From an uncultured Eggerthellaceae bacterium (GTDB lineage: Bacteria > Actinomycetota > Coriobacteriia > Coriobacteriales > Eggerthellaceae), in the NCBI GenBank assembly GCA_958452575.1, contig CAUDUM010000008.1, positions 1-64,000 on the forward strand: a stretch of 64,000 nucleotides of DNA, given 5' to 3'. The position numbers were made by a program, and so were the translations under genes. Shown piece after piece: positions 41,087 through 50,069 of the stretch; position 1 is the stretch's first letter, and every line of letters starts with the position of its first letter. The notes beneath the pieces were generated by a model that had not been told where the DNA came from, made no database searches, and saw nothing but the letters and a program-made list of their open reading frames with translations.

Positions 41087-41734
41087 CTATCGGATGAAGT
41101 TCGTGTAGGTCGTCGGCTCCTGGGCCGACGGTTCAAGTCCCGCTTCGCGCGCGGCTCGGATCGCCTTGATGAGGAAGGCCATGTTGCCGCCCAGAAAGCG
41201 CATCGCCTGAAGGCCCTCCTCGTCGCGCTCGACCTCTTCGGCGGTGGCGCCGTGGACGATGTTCCAGTAGCGCGACGTGGCGATGGGCATCTGCAGCAGC
41301 TGGAAGTAGCGGTTGAGCTGGTCGATCGTCGCCGTGTTCCCGGCGCGCCGACAGCTGGTCACCGCAGCGCCCACCTTCATGCGGAAGCCGGCATCGCCGA
41401 CGTTTTGGCGCAGCGTGTAGAACGCCCGGTCGAGAAACGCGGTCGCCGCACCGGTTGCGGCGCCGAAATGGACGGGGGAGCCAAGAACGATCCCGTCATA
41501 ATCCATCGCTATCTCGACGAACTCGTTCACGCGGTCGTCGAACACGCAGCGGCCCGTTTCCGCGCAGCGCTTGCAGGCGATGCAGCTTGCAAGCGGCTTG
41601 GTTCCCACCCAGAAGACGTCCCCGCCGACGCCCTCCCGCTTGAGGGCGCCCGCCACCTCCCGCAAGGCCCGGTCGGTGCAGCCGTGCTGGTGGGGCCCGG
41701 CGTTCACGAGGATTACGCGCGGCGAGTTCTCCAT
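41087..41734 (-). CDS. NADPH-dependent FMN reductase / flavodoxin-fold oxidoreductase
   Basis: This 215-residue flavoprotein starts ENSPRVILVNAGPHQHGCTDRAL and has the cluster-like CIACKRCAETGRCVFDD and the FMN-binding IVLGSPVHFGAATG, typical of iron-sulfur flavoprotein-like NAD(P)H:FMN reductases. The three closely spaced Cys (CIACKRC) could bind an Fe-S cluster. The start is ATG 41734 with AAGGAGG upstream. It leads the leftward reductase operon and is divergent from the aldo/keto reductase at 41983. The intervening region holds a LysR-type palindrome. Confidence 0.82.
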   Translation of the reverse strand: MENSPRVILVNAGPHQHGCTDRALREVAGALKREGVGGDVFWVGTKPLASCIACKRCAETGRCVFDDRVNEFVEIAMDYDGIVLGSPVHFGAATGAATAFLDRAFYTLRQNVGDAGFRMKVGAAVTSCRRAGNTATIDQLNRYFQLLQMPIATSRYWNIVHGATAEEVERDEEGLQAMRFLGGNMAFLIKAIRAAREAGLEPSAQEPTTYTNFIR

Positions 41735-41856
41735 GATCTTCCTCCTTGGACGAAGCTTTGCCGATGGCGCGTCGTATCGTTGAGCGCGCCACTTGGTTTC
41801 TGCCGCAAATCCTATCGCCGCGGAGCGCGAACCGTCCCTCTCCATTCGTTTCTGAT

Positions 41857-41891
41857 CTATAACCCCAAGGTTTAAAACCGGCGGGTTATAG
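41857..41891. promoter_or_regulatory. LysR-type palindrome between divergent redox operons
   Basis: CTATAACCC (41857-41865) and GGGTTATAG (41883-41891) are exact inverted repeats with a 17-bp centre. The arm resembles GGTTATAAC at 35095, upstream of the LysR gene. The site could coordinate both divergent reductase operons. Confidence 0.6.
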
Positions 41892-41982
41892 CCCGGCCAC
41901 TATTCGAGACTTCCGGCGCCGCCGGCGCGCCTTTACGCTCAAGCCATGCGAAACCACCGAGGGCAAAAACGAAAGGAGCCTC

Positions 41983-42834
41983 ATGGAAACCATCACCTTG
42001 AACAACGGCATCGAGATGCCCCAGCTCGGCTACGGCGTCTTCCAGATCTCAGACGCCGCTGAGTGCCAGCGCGCCGTCGAGGACGCCATCGACGTGGGCT
42101 ACCGTCTGATCGACACGGCGGCGAGCTACGGCAACGAGGAAGCGGTCGGCCGCGCCATCGCGGCGAGCGGCGTGCCGCGCGACGAGCTGTTCGTCACGAC
42201 GAAGCTGTGGGTCAGCGACGCGAGCTACGAGGGGGCCAAGCGCGGATTCGACGCGTCGCTCAAGCGGTTGGGGCTCGACTACGTCGACCTGTACCTCATC
42301 CACCAGCCCTTCGGCGATGTCTTCGGCGCTTGGCGCGCGATGGAGGAGCTCTACGAGCAGGGTGCGATCCGTGCGATCGGTGTGGCCAACTTCTACCCCG
42401 ACCATCTGGCGAACCTTATGGAGTTCAACGACGTCGAGCCGGCGGTCGACCAGATCGAGTGCAACGTGTTCTTCCAGCGCCATGAAGACCAGGCCTACCT
42501 GCAAAGCCGCGGCGTCGCGATGGAGGGCTGGGCTCCGTTCGCCGAGGGCCACAACGACCTGTTCCACAACCCCGTGCTCGCTGCGATCGGCGAGGCGCAC
42601 GGAAAGAGCGTGGCGCAGGTGGCGCTGCGCTGGCAGCTGCAGCGCGGCATTGTCTGCATCCCGAAGAGCGCGCGCCGCGAACGCATGGAGCAGAACTTCG
42701 ACGTGTTCGACTTCGAGCTCACCGCTGAGGAAATGGCCGCGATCGCCGCGCTCGACGAGGGCAAAAGCACGTTCTTCAGCCACCACGACCCGAAAACCGT
42801 CGAGATGATCTGCGGTCTCGCGCGAAACGTCTAG
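41983..42834 (+). CDS. Aldo/keto reductase (2,5-diketogluconate reductase type)
   Basis: This 283-residue enzyme matches the AKR5/DkgA type: GIEMPQLGYGVFQI, LIDTAASYGNEEAVG with Asp and Tyr, TTKLWV with Lys, YLIHQPFGD with His and CIPKSARRERMEQN for NADPH binding. It reduces small aldehydes or ketones. The start is ATG 41983 with AAAGGAG upstream. The gene heads a rightward operon with the Fe-alcohol dehydrogenase 70 bp downstream and the flavodoxin beyond, an arrangement like the yqhD-dkgA aldehyde-detoxification genes of enterobacteria. Confidence 0.9.
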   Translation: METITLNNGIEMPQLGYGVFQISDAAECQRAVEDAIDVGYRLIDTAASYGNEEAVGRAIAASGVPRDELFVTTKLWVSDASYEGAKRGFDASLKRLGLDYVDLYLIHQPFGDVFGAWRAMEELYEQGAIRAIGVANFYPDHLANLMEFNDVEPAVDQIECNVFFQRHEDQAYLQSRGVAMEGWAPFAEGHNDLFHNPVLAAIGEAHGKSVAQVALRWQLQRGIVCIPKSARRERMEQNFDVFDFELTAEEMAAIAALDEGKSTFFSHHDPKTVEMICGLARNV

Positions 42835-42904
42835 GCGCCCGAAACCCGTTTCTTGCATCGCGCGGCGCCGCGCCGCGCATCGTCCCACCGCAGAGAGGAA
42901 GACC

Positions 42905-44062
42905 ATGGAACCGTTCGTGTACGACTATCCCGTGAAGAACTACTTCGGTGCCGGCGCCGTCGACCAGGCGCTTTCGGCTGAGCTGCCCAAAATGGGCGAG
43001 AAGGTCATGCTCGCTTATGGCGGCGGGTCCGTGAAGCGCACGGGCCTCTACGACCGCCTGACCGACGCCCTGCGCGTCGCTGGCAAGACCGTCGTCGACT
43101 TCGGCGGCATCATGTCCAACCCCACCTACGAGAAGTGCCAGGAGGGCGCCGCGCTCGCGCGCTCCGAGCAGGTGGACTTCATTCTTGCCGTGGGCGGTGG
43201 CTCGGTGTTCGACTGCTGCAAGGTAGTCTCCGCCCAGGCGCTGCTCGACGAGGACATCGACGACTACGAGCACAAGCAGGGCAAGACGCCCACCGCGTTC
43301 ATCCCGATGGCGTGCATCGTCACGCTGTCCGGCACGGGCGCCGAGCAGAACAACGGCGGGGTCATCACCAACGAGGAGACGCATGTGAAGGGCCCGTTCG
43401 TCGGCGCGCTGCCGAGGTGGGCGGCGCTCGATCCGCGGCTTACGCTGACCGTGCCGCATGCGCAGTTCATGAGCGGCGCCTTCGACAGCCTCTCGCACTG
43501 CATGGAGAGCTACTTCGGCGCGCCGCGCGAGGCCAACGTCACCGACGATCTGAACCTTGCGGTGCAGCGCAACATCATCCGCAACATGCGCGCGCTTGCC
43601 GCCGACGATCAAGATCTCGACGCGCGCGGCGAGCTGGTCTACGACTCGGCCATGGGCGAGAACGGCGTGCTCAAGATCGGCAAGACGACCGACTTCCAGT
43701 GCCATATGATCCAGCACCAGTACGGCGCCTACACCCATACCAACCACGGCATGGGGCTCGCCGTGATCCATCCGGCGCTCTACCGCCGGCTTGCCCCCGA
43801 GGCGCCCGCTCAGTTCGCCCGTTGGGCGCGCGAGGTGTGGGGCGTCGAGGAGCAGGACGACCTGGCGGCGGCCAACGCGGGCATCGACGCGCTCGCGGCG
43901 TTCATCGCCGAGATGGGACTTCCGACGACGTTCTCCGAGCTGGGAGGCGACGCGTCCGACGAGACGCTGCGCGCGGTGGCCGACACCGCGGTGCTCACGC
44001 CCGGATGCGCCAAGAAGCTCGATCGCGACGAGATCTTCCAGATTCTTGTCGAATGCCGCTAG
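42905..44062 (+). CDS. Iron-containing alcohol dehydrogenase (YqhD/BdhA type)
   Basis: This 385-residue group III alcohol dehydrogenase has NYFGAGAVDQALSAEL and GGGSVKRTGLYDR at the N-terminus and AVGGGSVFDCCK in the cofactor site. The metal ligands lie in FDSLSHCMESYF and in GAYTHTNHGMGLAVIHPALYR (Asp, His, His, His). It likely reduces aldehydes with NADPH. The start is ATG 42905 with AGAGAGGA upstream. It is second in the operon with the AKR and the flavodoxin. Confidence 0.9.
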   Translation: MEPFVYDYPVKNYFGAGAVDQALSAELPKMGEKVMLAYGGGSVKRTGLYDRLTDALRVAGKTVVDFGGIMSNPTYEKCQEGAALARSEQVDFILAVGGGSVFDCCKVVSAQALLDEDIDDYEHKQGKTPTAFIPMACIVTLSGTGAEQNNGGVITNEETHVKGPFVGALPRWAALDPRLTLTVPHAQFMSGAFDSLSHCMESYFGAPREANVTDDLNLAVQRNIIRNMRALAADDQDLDARGELVYDSAMGENGVLKIGKTTDFQCHMIQHQYGAYTHTNHGMGLAVIHPALYRRLAPEAPAQFARWAREVWGVEEQDDLAAANAGIDALAAFIAEMGLPTTFSELGGDASDETLRAVADTAVLTPGCAKKLDRDEIFQILVECR

Positions 44063-44183
44063 GGCGGCTGCGGGCTCTCGCTCGCTTTCAACCGCGTGCA
44101 AAGGGGCGCTTTCTGCCGTTTCCCCCTGTCGGGGGCGCTCCCTTGCCGATAGATGAATCTTCACCGTCGAAAGGATGCCTACC

Positions 44184-44861
44184 ATGTCCAACAGCACCGA
44201 ACTCACCCGCAGGTCGTTTCTGAAAGGGGCGCTTGCCCTGGGCGCGCTCGTGCCCTTCGGCGGGGTGCTCGCCGCCTGCAGCGGGCAGACCGAGCAGCCC
44301 GCTTCCGAAGAGGAGCCCGCTCAGAGCCAAGACGTTCAGGAGCCCGCGTCCGAGCCCGCCGCCAGCGGCGCTGCTGCGGGAAACGTGCTCGTGGCGTACT
44401 ACTCCGCCCAAGGCCACACCCGCGCAGTCGCCGAGGCTATCGCCGACCAGCTGGGCGCCGACCTCTTCGAGGTGACCCCGACCCAGCCCTACACCGACGA
44501 CGACCTCAACTGGACCGACGAAACCAGCCGCGTGAGCGTCGAGCACGACAACCCCGATCAGCGCGACGTCGAGCTGGAGCAGGTCACGCCAGACGGCTGG
44601 GACGGCTACGACACGGTGCTTTTGGGCTACCCCATCTGGTGGGGGATCGCCGCCTGGCCCGTCGACGGGTTCGCGGAGGGCAACGACTTCACCGGCAAGA
44701 CCGTCATCCCGTTCTGCACCTCCTCTTCCTCGCCGATCGGAGACAGCGGCGAGCTGCTCTCCCAGGCTGCGGGTACCGGCGACTGGCAGGAAGGCATGCG
44801 CTTCCGCTCGAGCGCGAGCGCGGACGAGGTGGCCGAATGGGCGGCGAGCTTGGCCCTGTAG
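44184..44861 (+). CDS. Exported flavodoxin lipoprotein (Tat)
   Basis: This 225-residue protein has a TRRSFLKGALALGALVPFGG Tat leader, a lipobox LAAC (Cys near 33) and an acidic linker, then a flavodoxin domain: VLVAYYSAQGHTRAVAEAIA (FMN phosphate loop), LGYPIWWGIAAW and PFCTSSSSPIGDS. The start is taken at ATG 44184 with AAAGGATG upstream; ATG 44175 is too close to that site. An extracytoplasmic flavodoxin anchored as a lipoprotein probably carries electrons for surface reductases. It ends the operon with the AKR and Fe-ADH. Confidence 0.82.
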   Translation: MSNSTELTRRSFLKGALALGALVPFGGVLAACSGQTEQPASEEEPAQSQDVQEPASEPAASGAAAGNVLVAYYSAQGHTRAVAEAIADQLGADLFEVTPTQPYTDDDLNWTDETSRVSVEHDNPDQRDVELEQVTPDGWDGYDTVLLGYPIWWGIAAWPVDGFAEGNDFTGKTVIPFCTSSSSPIGDSGELLSQAAGTGDWQEGMRFRSSASADEVAEWAASLAL

Positions 44862-44869
44862 CGCAGATA

Positions 44870-45058
44870 GTCCTCGAACTCGTAGCGCTCATCCCTGATG
44901 CCTTTGCCTAGATGGCGGTTCATTCCCAGATATTCGGCGAAGGACAGTGGCAACGTCTCGAATTCGACGTAGCGGCCCGTCAACCTGGTCGCAAGCTCGT
45001 CGGAAGGATGTTTTCCTTGGAAAGAGAAAAGACCGCTGAAGGCGATAGCGCTTGTCGA
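44870..45058 (-). pseudogene. Remnant of an AAA ATPase (DUF4143 family), middle piece
   Basis: On the minus strand the frame ASTSAIAFSGLFSF...GKHPSDELATRLTGRYVEFETLPLSFAEYLGMNRHLGKG is the region after Walker B of AAA_14/DUF4143 ATPases (LTGRYVEFETLPLSF is diagnostic). It is bounded by a stop upstream and runs into the flavodoxin gene downstream. No start is present. The matching C-terminal part lies separately at 45433-46002. Confidence 0.6.
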
Positions 45059-45432
45059 AGCGTATGCTTCCTACCTGAGCCATCCGTCGAAGACTTTTGC
45101 CAGGAACTCGAAGGAGGATCCGAGGAGAGGGATGCCCGAATACCACTCGCGATTCCGGGTCACGCGCGCCTCGAGGGCGTCGAGGCGCGTGGAAGTCCCG
45201 CTTGTGGCGTTCTGATAGGAGGGACCTGCCCGCTCGACGCGAATCCGTTGATGGTGGCACTCGAATGGGTGGCAGCGTTTCGGATGGAGTTCGCGTACCT
45301 CAGAAGGTAGTGCTCGCTTCTCATGGATGAATCATTCTATCCGTCTGTGCAGAAAAGGTAGAAAGTGGTTTGATTGACTTCACGTCGAAGTACGTGTACT
45401 TGCTAATGCACTTTATAGGTAAGAGCAGCTTC

Positions 45433-46002
45433 CTAGCAGTCTGCTCCCGCTGAAACGCTTCGCTGCGTCAGTTCGAACGTCCGTCCTTTCCCGATGAGCT
45501 CCGTCACGTTCTCGTGCACAATGCCGCTCCGGTGTTGGATGGGATCGCTGCGCGTGATGACGAACTTGGGCCAGTTGTCCCGTATCTGCTCGAGCGGGCG
45601 GTATTCCCGATCCTCGGTCGCACGGTCGTTCATGATAGTCATCGCCACTTGCACGTAGGCGTACTCCATCTCCGGAGAGCGCATGACGAAATCGCATTCG
45701 AGCTTGCCGATACGGCCCACGCTCACTTCGTAGCCCAGGCTTCTTGCGTAGTTGTAGACGATGTTCTCAAGCACGGGCCCATAGTTGATGCGATTGTCCG
45801 TGTTTAGCGCAAAGTAAAAGCTCAGGTCTGCGAGATAGTACTTCTGCTCACCCCGGAGCGACTTACGCGACTTCATGTCGAAGCGTTCGCAGCATCGTAC
45901 AATCTTTGCATCTTCGAGAATCTTGAGGTACCGCCCCAGCGTCTCGCGCTTGATACGAACCCCTTGCTTTTCAAGGTCAGCGAGAATGTTCGTCAGGCTT
46001 TA
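45433..46002 (-). pseudogene. C-terminal (DUF4143) part of an AAA ATPase
   Basis: The minus-strand frame TNILADLEKQGVRIKRETLGRYLKILEDAKIVR, followed by MKSRKSLRGEQKYYLADLSFYFALN and the nuclease-like ENIVYNYARSLGYEVSVGRIGKLECDFVMRS, is the C-terminal half of a DUF4143 ATPase. The ATPase domain is missing upstream and another piece lies out of order at 44870. ATG 45876 could give a 147-residue product, but it lacks a ribosome site. Judged decayed. Confidence 0.65.
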
Positions 46003-46399
46003 CGCTTCAATAGTATCAAAGTTAGGGGGTATTCAAGATATATTGATATCTAATTATCCCTTAACTAGAAAAATATGGAGCGCGAGAAAGCAATGGACGG
46101 TGCATAAAAAAGAATGGAGCCATGGGATTGCCCTGGCTCCGACAACTTTGGCATTGCGAGATATCGCAGCATCTACAACGTTGTTCGAGGATTAACGCAC
46201 TTAATTCGATTATTCAAAAAAGCAAGTGCGTAAACTCGCCTATTCCCACTCGATAATAAAAAAGTGCTCCGCTTTTACGATTTCGCCCTTAATTAATTCG
46301 TGGTCATTTCTCATTGTTAGGCGTATCGATTTTGATTCTCCAAGCAAAAACTCATTTCAAACTCAGTTGCTTCACGCATCATCGTCGAGCGAGTTTTCG
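46003..46399. other. AT-rich intergenic stretch with two hairpins
   Basis: No gene is supported. GGAGCCA (46116-46122) / TGGCTCC (46134-46140), followed on the minus strand by a six-T run, looks like a minus-strand terminator. ACGCACTT (46195-46202) / AAGTGCGT (46224-46231) is a second stem. The AT-richness contrasts with the genome average and suggests foreign or decayed DNA. Confidence 0.45.
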
Positions 46400-46586
46400 G
46401 TTTGAGTTTCAACGGCAAACGGATTTGCCGTGCGACCTGCCAGGCTTCATTATTCCCGACACGATGGCGCTTTCTATCTGAGCAGGGCTTTTCCGAAAGA
46501 CGTGCCGCTAGCGACGGTATGCTTGCCGGCGCTGACCATCTAAGCGTCATTCTTCTCGAAACTCAAAAGGAGTGCTTCAGCTGCTC
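46400..46586. repeat. Interspersed intergenic repeat, copy B
   Basis: The partner of 33843-34028, with shared GGATTTGC, GGGCTTTTCCGAAA, GCGTCATT and GAAACTC blocks in the same order. It lies in an intergenic gap between decayed ATPase pieces and an AraC gene. No ribosome site or convincing frame is present. Confidence 0.65.
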
Positions 46587-46724
46587 ACGTCGACTCTTTC
46601 ATTACTCCTGTGCAAACTCGCAATGCTTTTGGGATGGTGCGACTTGGATTGGGCGCTACGGGCCACCAAGCCTCTGATGCCTGGGATTGAACACGCAAGT
46701 TTGATAGTGCTTGTGCTCCGCGTC

Positions 46725-47702
46725 TTACTCGCGTGACTGAAAGGCATTTACTAAATGTATGCTACCTGAGTTGTTTGTGGCTCGGTACTCTGAAGGCGAT
46801 TGTCCGAAGGTTGCCGCGAAGGCGGCGGAGAATTTGCTTGGGTTACGATATCCCACGGAAAGTGCAATGTCCGATATGTTTTTGTCGGTTGCGACAAGAA
46901 GCTGGGCGGCGCGTTCCATGCGGCATTGGCGGCGGTATGCCATCGGCGCGACTCCGAACGTTTTCGTGAACTTTTCCTTGAAGGCGGATATGCCCATGCA
47001 TGACGCCTCCGCCACATCTGCCACTGCGATGTTCTGCTCGAGATTCGATCCGAGAAGCCTCATGCCCCTTTCGAGAGCATCGATCGTGCTTCTCCGCTGG
47101 TAGTCTTCTGCTCGCGGGGCAAGACGAGGGGTCGCGTTGACAAGAGCGATAAGTTCGAGCGCTTTGAGGCGCAGCCGCATCTGGGGTTCCCGTTCGTCAA
47201 TATCCCAAAACGATTCGAGGAGGGCTTTCATCGAGGGGTCGGGCGCATAGACCTTGCAGCCGCTCGGCCCTGCGAGCCGATGTGCGAGGGCATCGAAGTC
47301 GAGGGAGAGGAGACTGGAGAGGGACTTCGCTCCCTCTGACCGACTAATCCTAATGGTGAATCCCGTGTACAGCGGCGCGGGAAACCTCATGAAACGCTTC
47401 CTCACCCGCTCGTCATGCACGGCAAGCTCGCCGTCTCCGAGGCGGATGCTGTCGTCAAGCTGGAACCGACCGCGCAAGCACCAGTCGATTTGGAGCTCGA
47501 GCGGCTCGATATCGTCCCATGACGCGGTGCCCTGGGGGATGCTGTTGAACGCCAGAGACACGCCGTCGAAGAGCTCGAAGGCATCGATGACGCCTGCCGC
47601 GTCGCCATCCATGCGAAGGTGGTATCGGATGGACGCTCCGTCCGCTCTGACGGCGCGCAGCTTGTCGGCGTTTCTCTTTGCGAGCATGTCGAACACTGTC
47701 AT
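46725..47702 (-). CDS. AraC-family transcriptional regulator (ECF-operon linked)
   Basis: This 325-residue regulator has an N-terminal ~220-residue sensor domain and two C-terminal helix-turn-helix motifs: IAVADVAEASCMGISAFKEKFTKTFGVAPMAYRRQCRM and KNISDIALSVGYRNPSKFSAAFAATFGQSPSEYR. The ATG at 47702 begins 4 nt after the stop of the ECF ATPase gene, so it is the last gene of the ECF operon. It is similar in type to the AraC at 53139 (both end in VGYxNPSKFxAAF). It likely controls this transporter in response to its substrate. Confidence 0.86.
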   Translation of the reverse strand: MTVFDMLAKRNADKLRAVRADGASIRYHLRMDGDAAGVIDAFELFDGVSLAFNSIPQGTASWDDIEPLELQIDWCLRGRFQLDDSIRLGDGELAVHDERVRKRFMRFPAPLYTGFTIRISRSEGAKSLSSLLSLDFDALAHRLAGPSGCKVYAPDPSMKALLESFWDIDEREPQMRLRLKALELIALVNATPRLAPRAEDYQRRSTIDALERGMRLLGSNLEQNIAVADVAEASCMGISAFKEKFTKTFGVAPMAYRRQCRMERAAQLLVATDKNISDIALSVGYRNPSKFSAAFAATFGQSPSEYRATNNSGSIHLVNAFQSRE

Positions 47703-47706
47703 GGGC

Positions 47707-49311
47707 TTACTCGTTTCGTCGCGAGGAGGGACGTCGGGGGGTCTGCTGAATCGGCGAGCTATCTTCTTCTGCATGGTATTTCGAGCAGAAGAAGGATGCC
47801 AATCGGTCGATGCCGTCTTCTTCGAGCAGATAAGCCTCCGTGATGCTTCCTCTATCCATTACGGCGACGTGCGTGCAGCTCGAAAGTACGAACTCCGGAT
47901 CGTGCGTGATGACGATTTGCGTGATGCCTCGTTCGCACACGCGGCGGATGCCTTCGGCGACCTGTCGCATGTGGAAGAGGTCGAGACCGCTCGTCGGCTC
48001 GTCGTAGACGACGAGCGCCCGGTTGGTGGCAAGTGCTTGGGCGATGGCGACGCGCTGGCGTTGCCCGCCCGAAAGCGACAGTGGGTGATCTCCAGCAAAC
48101 GAAACGAGGTCGAGGTCGCGCAAGATGTCGAGCCCGCGTCGTTGCCTGTCGGGCCCCTCCATGCCGAGCACCACCTCGTCGAGCACGCTTTCCGAGAAGA
48201 GCTGGTGGCTCGCATCCTGCATGACCATGAAGCATTTGCGCCTACGCGCACGCTTTCCCAGGCGAGCTCCTTCCAAGGTCACGGTTCCGTCACATCGGTT
48301 GAGGCCGCATACGGCTTCGGCGAAGGTGGACTTTCCAGCGCCGCATGCGCCGACAAGCGCCGTGATGCTTCCGGCGGGAAGCTCGAGGCCGGCGATCTCG
48401 AGGATTTTCTCGAGGGTTCCGTTTTTCCGGCAGCGTGCTGTCAGGTTCTCGAAGCGCACTGCGTTTTCTCCGTGCGTTGCCTTTTGCGCATTGGTCATCG
48501 CTTGGGCGCCACGGCAACCGCTGTTTCGGAAGATGTCGTCGATGCTTCGTGCGCGCAGCCCTAGGCGTATGCGCTCGGCATCGTCGAGACGCGCGAACTC
48601 GTTGGCCGTCCATCGGTGTGCGAGGTGGCCGTTGTCGAGGTAGAGCACGTGATCTGCGATCCCTTCAAGGTAGTGAATCCGATGCTCTGCTACGAGTACG
48701 GCGATCCCCGTGGCCTTCCAGCGCGCAATAGCCAAACGAAGCTGTGCGATTGCCTCGAAGTCGAGGTTGGACGATGGTTCATCCAGCACGATGAGCGCGG
48801 GAGACGTAGCCGCGGCGCTTGCGCACGCCACGCGCTGCTTCTGACCGCCCGAGAGAGAAAAGAGGCTTTCGTCGATCAGGGGTGTTAGATTGAACTCCTT
48901 TGCCGAAGCGTCCACCCGCCGTTCGATATCGGCGGGTTTGAACCCCAGGTTCTCGCATCCGAAGGCGATTTCTCCCCGAACATCGACGTTGTAGAACTGA
49001 GACTTAGGATTTTGGAAGACGCTGCCGACGAATCGTGCGGTCTCCCAGAGTTCCGCATGCGCGACGTCGAGACCGCATACGCGAACGGTGCCGGTTTTCG
49101 TCCCTTCGTAGAAATGCGGTGCGAGGCCATTTGCGAGGCGCGTGACGGTGGTCTTGCCGCAGCCGGACGGCCCGCACAGCAGGGCGACCTCGCCTTTCCT
49201 TAGCGACAGGGATATTCCCTTGACGCCCGCTCCGGAGCGTCCGCCCGCATAGGAAAACGATGCATCGTTCATGAAAAGGACGGGCGATTCGGTCTTTGCT
49301 TCTTTTATCAT
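47707..49311 (-). CDS. Energy-coupling factor transporter ATPase, two fused domains
   Basis: This 534-residue protein joins two ATPase domains (EcfA and EcfA' fused). Domain 1 has Walker A GPSGCGKTT, signature LSGGQKQR and Walker B LIVLDEPSSNLD; domain 2 (from ~residue 285) has GACGAGKST, LSGGQRQRVAIAQA and LVVYDEPTSGLD. It powers uptake by the EcfT and EcfS proteins encoded upstream. Its start overlaps the EcfT gene by 4 nt (ATGA). In many genomes the two ATPases are separate genes. Confidence 0.9.
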   Translation of the reverse strand: MIKEAKTESPVLFMNDASFSYAGGRSGAGVKGISLSLRKGEVALLCGPSGCGKTTVTRLANGLAPHFYEGTKTGTVRVCGLDVAHAELWETARFVGSVFQNPKSQFYNVDVRGEIAFGCENLGFKPADIERRVDASAKEFNLTPLIDESLFSLSGGQKQRVACASAAATSPALIVLDEPSSNLDFEAIAQLRLAIARWKATGIAVLVAEHRIHYLEGIADHVLYLDNGHLAHRWTANEFARLDDAERIRLGLRARSIDDIFRNSGCRGAQAMTNAQKATHGENAVRFENLTARCRKNGTLEKILEIAGLELPAGSITALVGACGAGKSTFAEAVCGLNRCDGTVTLEGARLGKRARRRKCFMVMQDASHQLFSESVLDEVVLGMEGPDRQRRGLDILRDLDLVSFAGDHPLSLSGGQRQRVAIAQALATNRALVVYDEPTSGLDLFHMRQVAEGIRRVCERGITQIVITHDPEFVLSSCTHVAVMDRGSITEAYLLEEDGIDRLASFFCSKYHAEEDSSPIQQTPRRPSSRRNE

Positions 49312-50045
49312 GCGACCACCTCTGGGAAGGCGAGGCCTAAAGCGAGGAGCGCCGTTGCAGCAAGCGAGATGACAATAACCGCCGCATCAACCGGCGTGAA
49401 CCCGACGCTGCCGGTGTTCGTTCTTGGCCAAGGCGCGCCGAGTCCTCGTGCCAAGGCGGCCGCGGACAGATCCTCGCCGATGGAGACGGCGCAGCTCATG
49501 AGTGGGACGAGGCAGTTTTCCACATAGGAAGCCCCGCGGGAGATCGGGGTGATGTTTCGCATCCGCATGGCAGCGTTGATTGCACGCGCCTCCTGGCCGA
49601 GCGTGGGGAAGAACCTGAACAGCACCGACAGCGGGATGGTGATCCAGTCGGGCATGCGCATGCGTGCCATGGCCGCCATAAACTCGGATACCGTTGTCGT
49701 GGCGAACACGAAATATGCGAGTGCGAGCGTGGGCACGAAGCGGGAGACCACCGTCGCCGTCGCCACGATGGCAGCGTTCGCGATGCCATCAAGCGAGGGC
49801 GCGACGAACGCGGCGAGCGCGTAGGTTCCAAGATACGCTGCGAGCATGAGTCCCGCCGCCCGCATGCGCCCCGATATCGCGAGCATTCCGAACGGAAACA
49901 GCAGCATCGTCGTGCGCACGACGAACATCGCGCCTTCGTTCCCTCCGAGCAAAAGCACCGTCGAGACCGCGAACAGCATCACCATCTTCGTGCGCGGGTC
50001 GAGTCGCACCGACCGTTCGCCTGTCTTTGACTGAAGCAGTTCCAT
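49308..50045 (-). CDS. ecfT: ECF transporter transmembrane protein EcfT
   Basis: This 245-residue CbiQ-type membrane protein has LDPRTKMVMLFAVSTVLLLGG at the N-terminus and the coupling helices with AINAAMRMRNI and AALARGLG, the two conserved Ala-Arg-Gly-type motifs that dock on the ATPases. It has five to six helices. The ATG at 50045 follows the EcfS gene by 24 nt. Length is normal. Confidence 0.88.
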   Translation of the reverse strand: MELLQSKTGERSVRLDPRTKMVMLFAVSTVLLLGGNEGAMFVVRTTMLLFPFGMLAISGRMRAAGLMLAAYLGTYALAAFVAPSLDGIANAAIVATATVVSRFVPTLALAYFVFATTTVSEFMAAMARMRMPDWITIPLSVLFRFFPTLGQEARAINAAMRMRNITPISRGASYVENCLVPLMSCAVSIGEDLSAAALARGLGAPWPRTNTGSVGFTPVDAAVIVISLAATALLALGLAFPEVVA

Positions 50046-50069
50046 TGCCTAAGGACCTTCGCGGCATCT

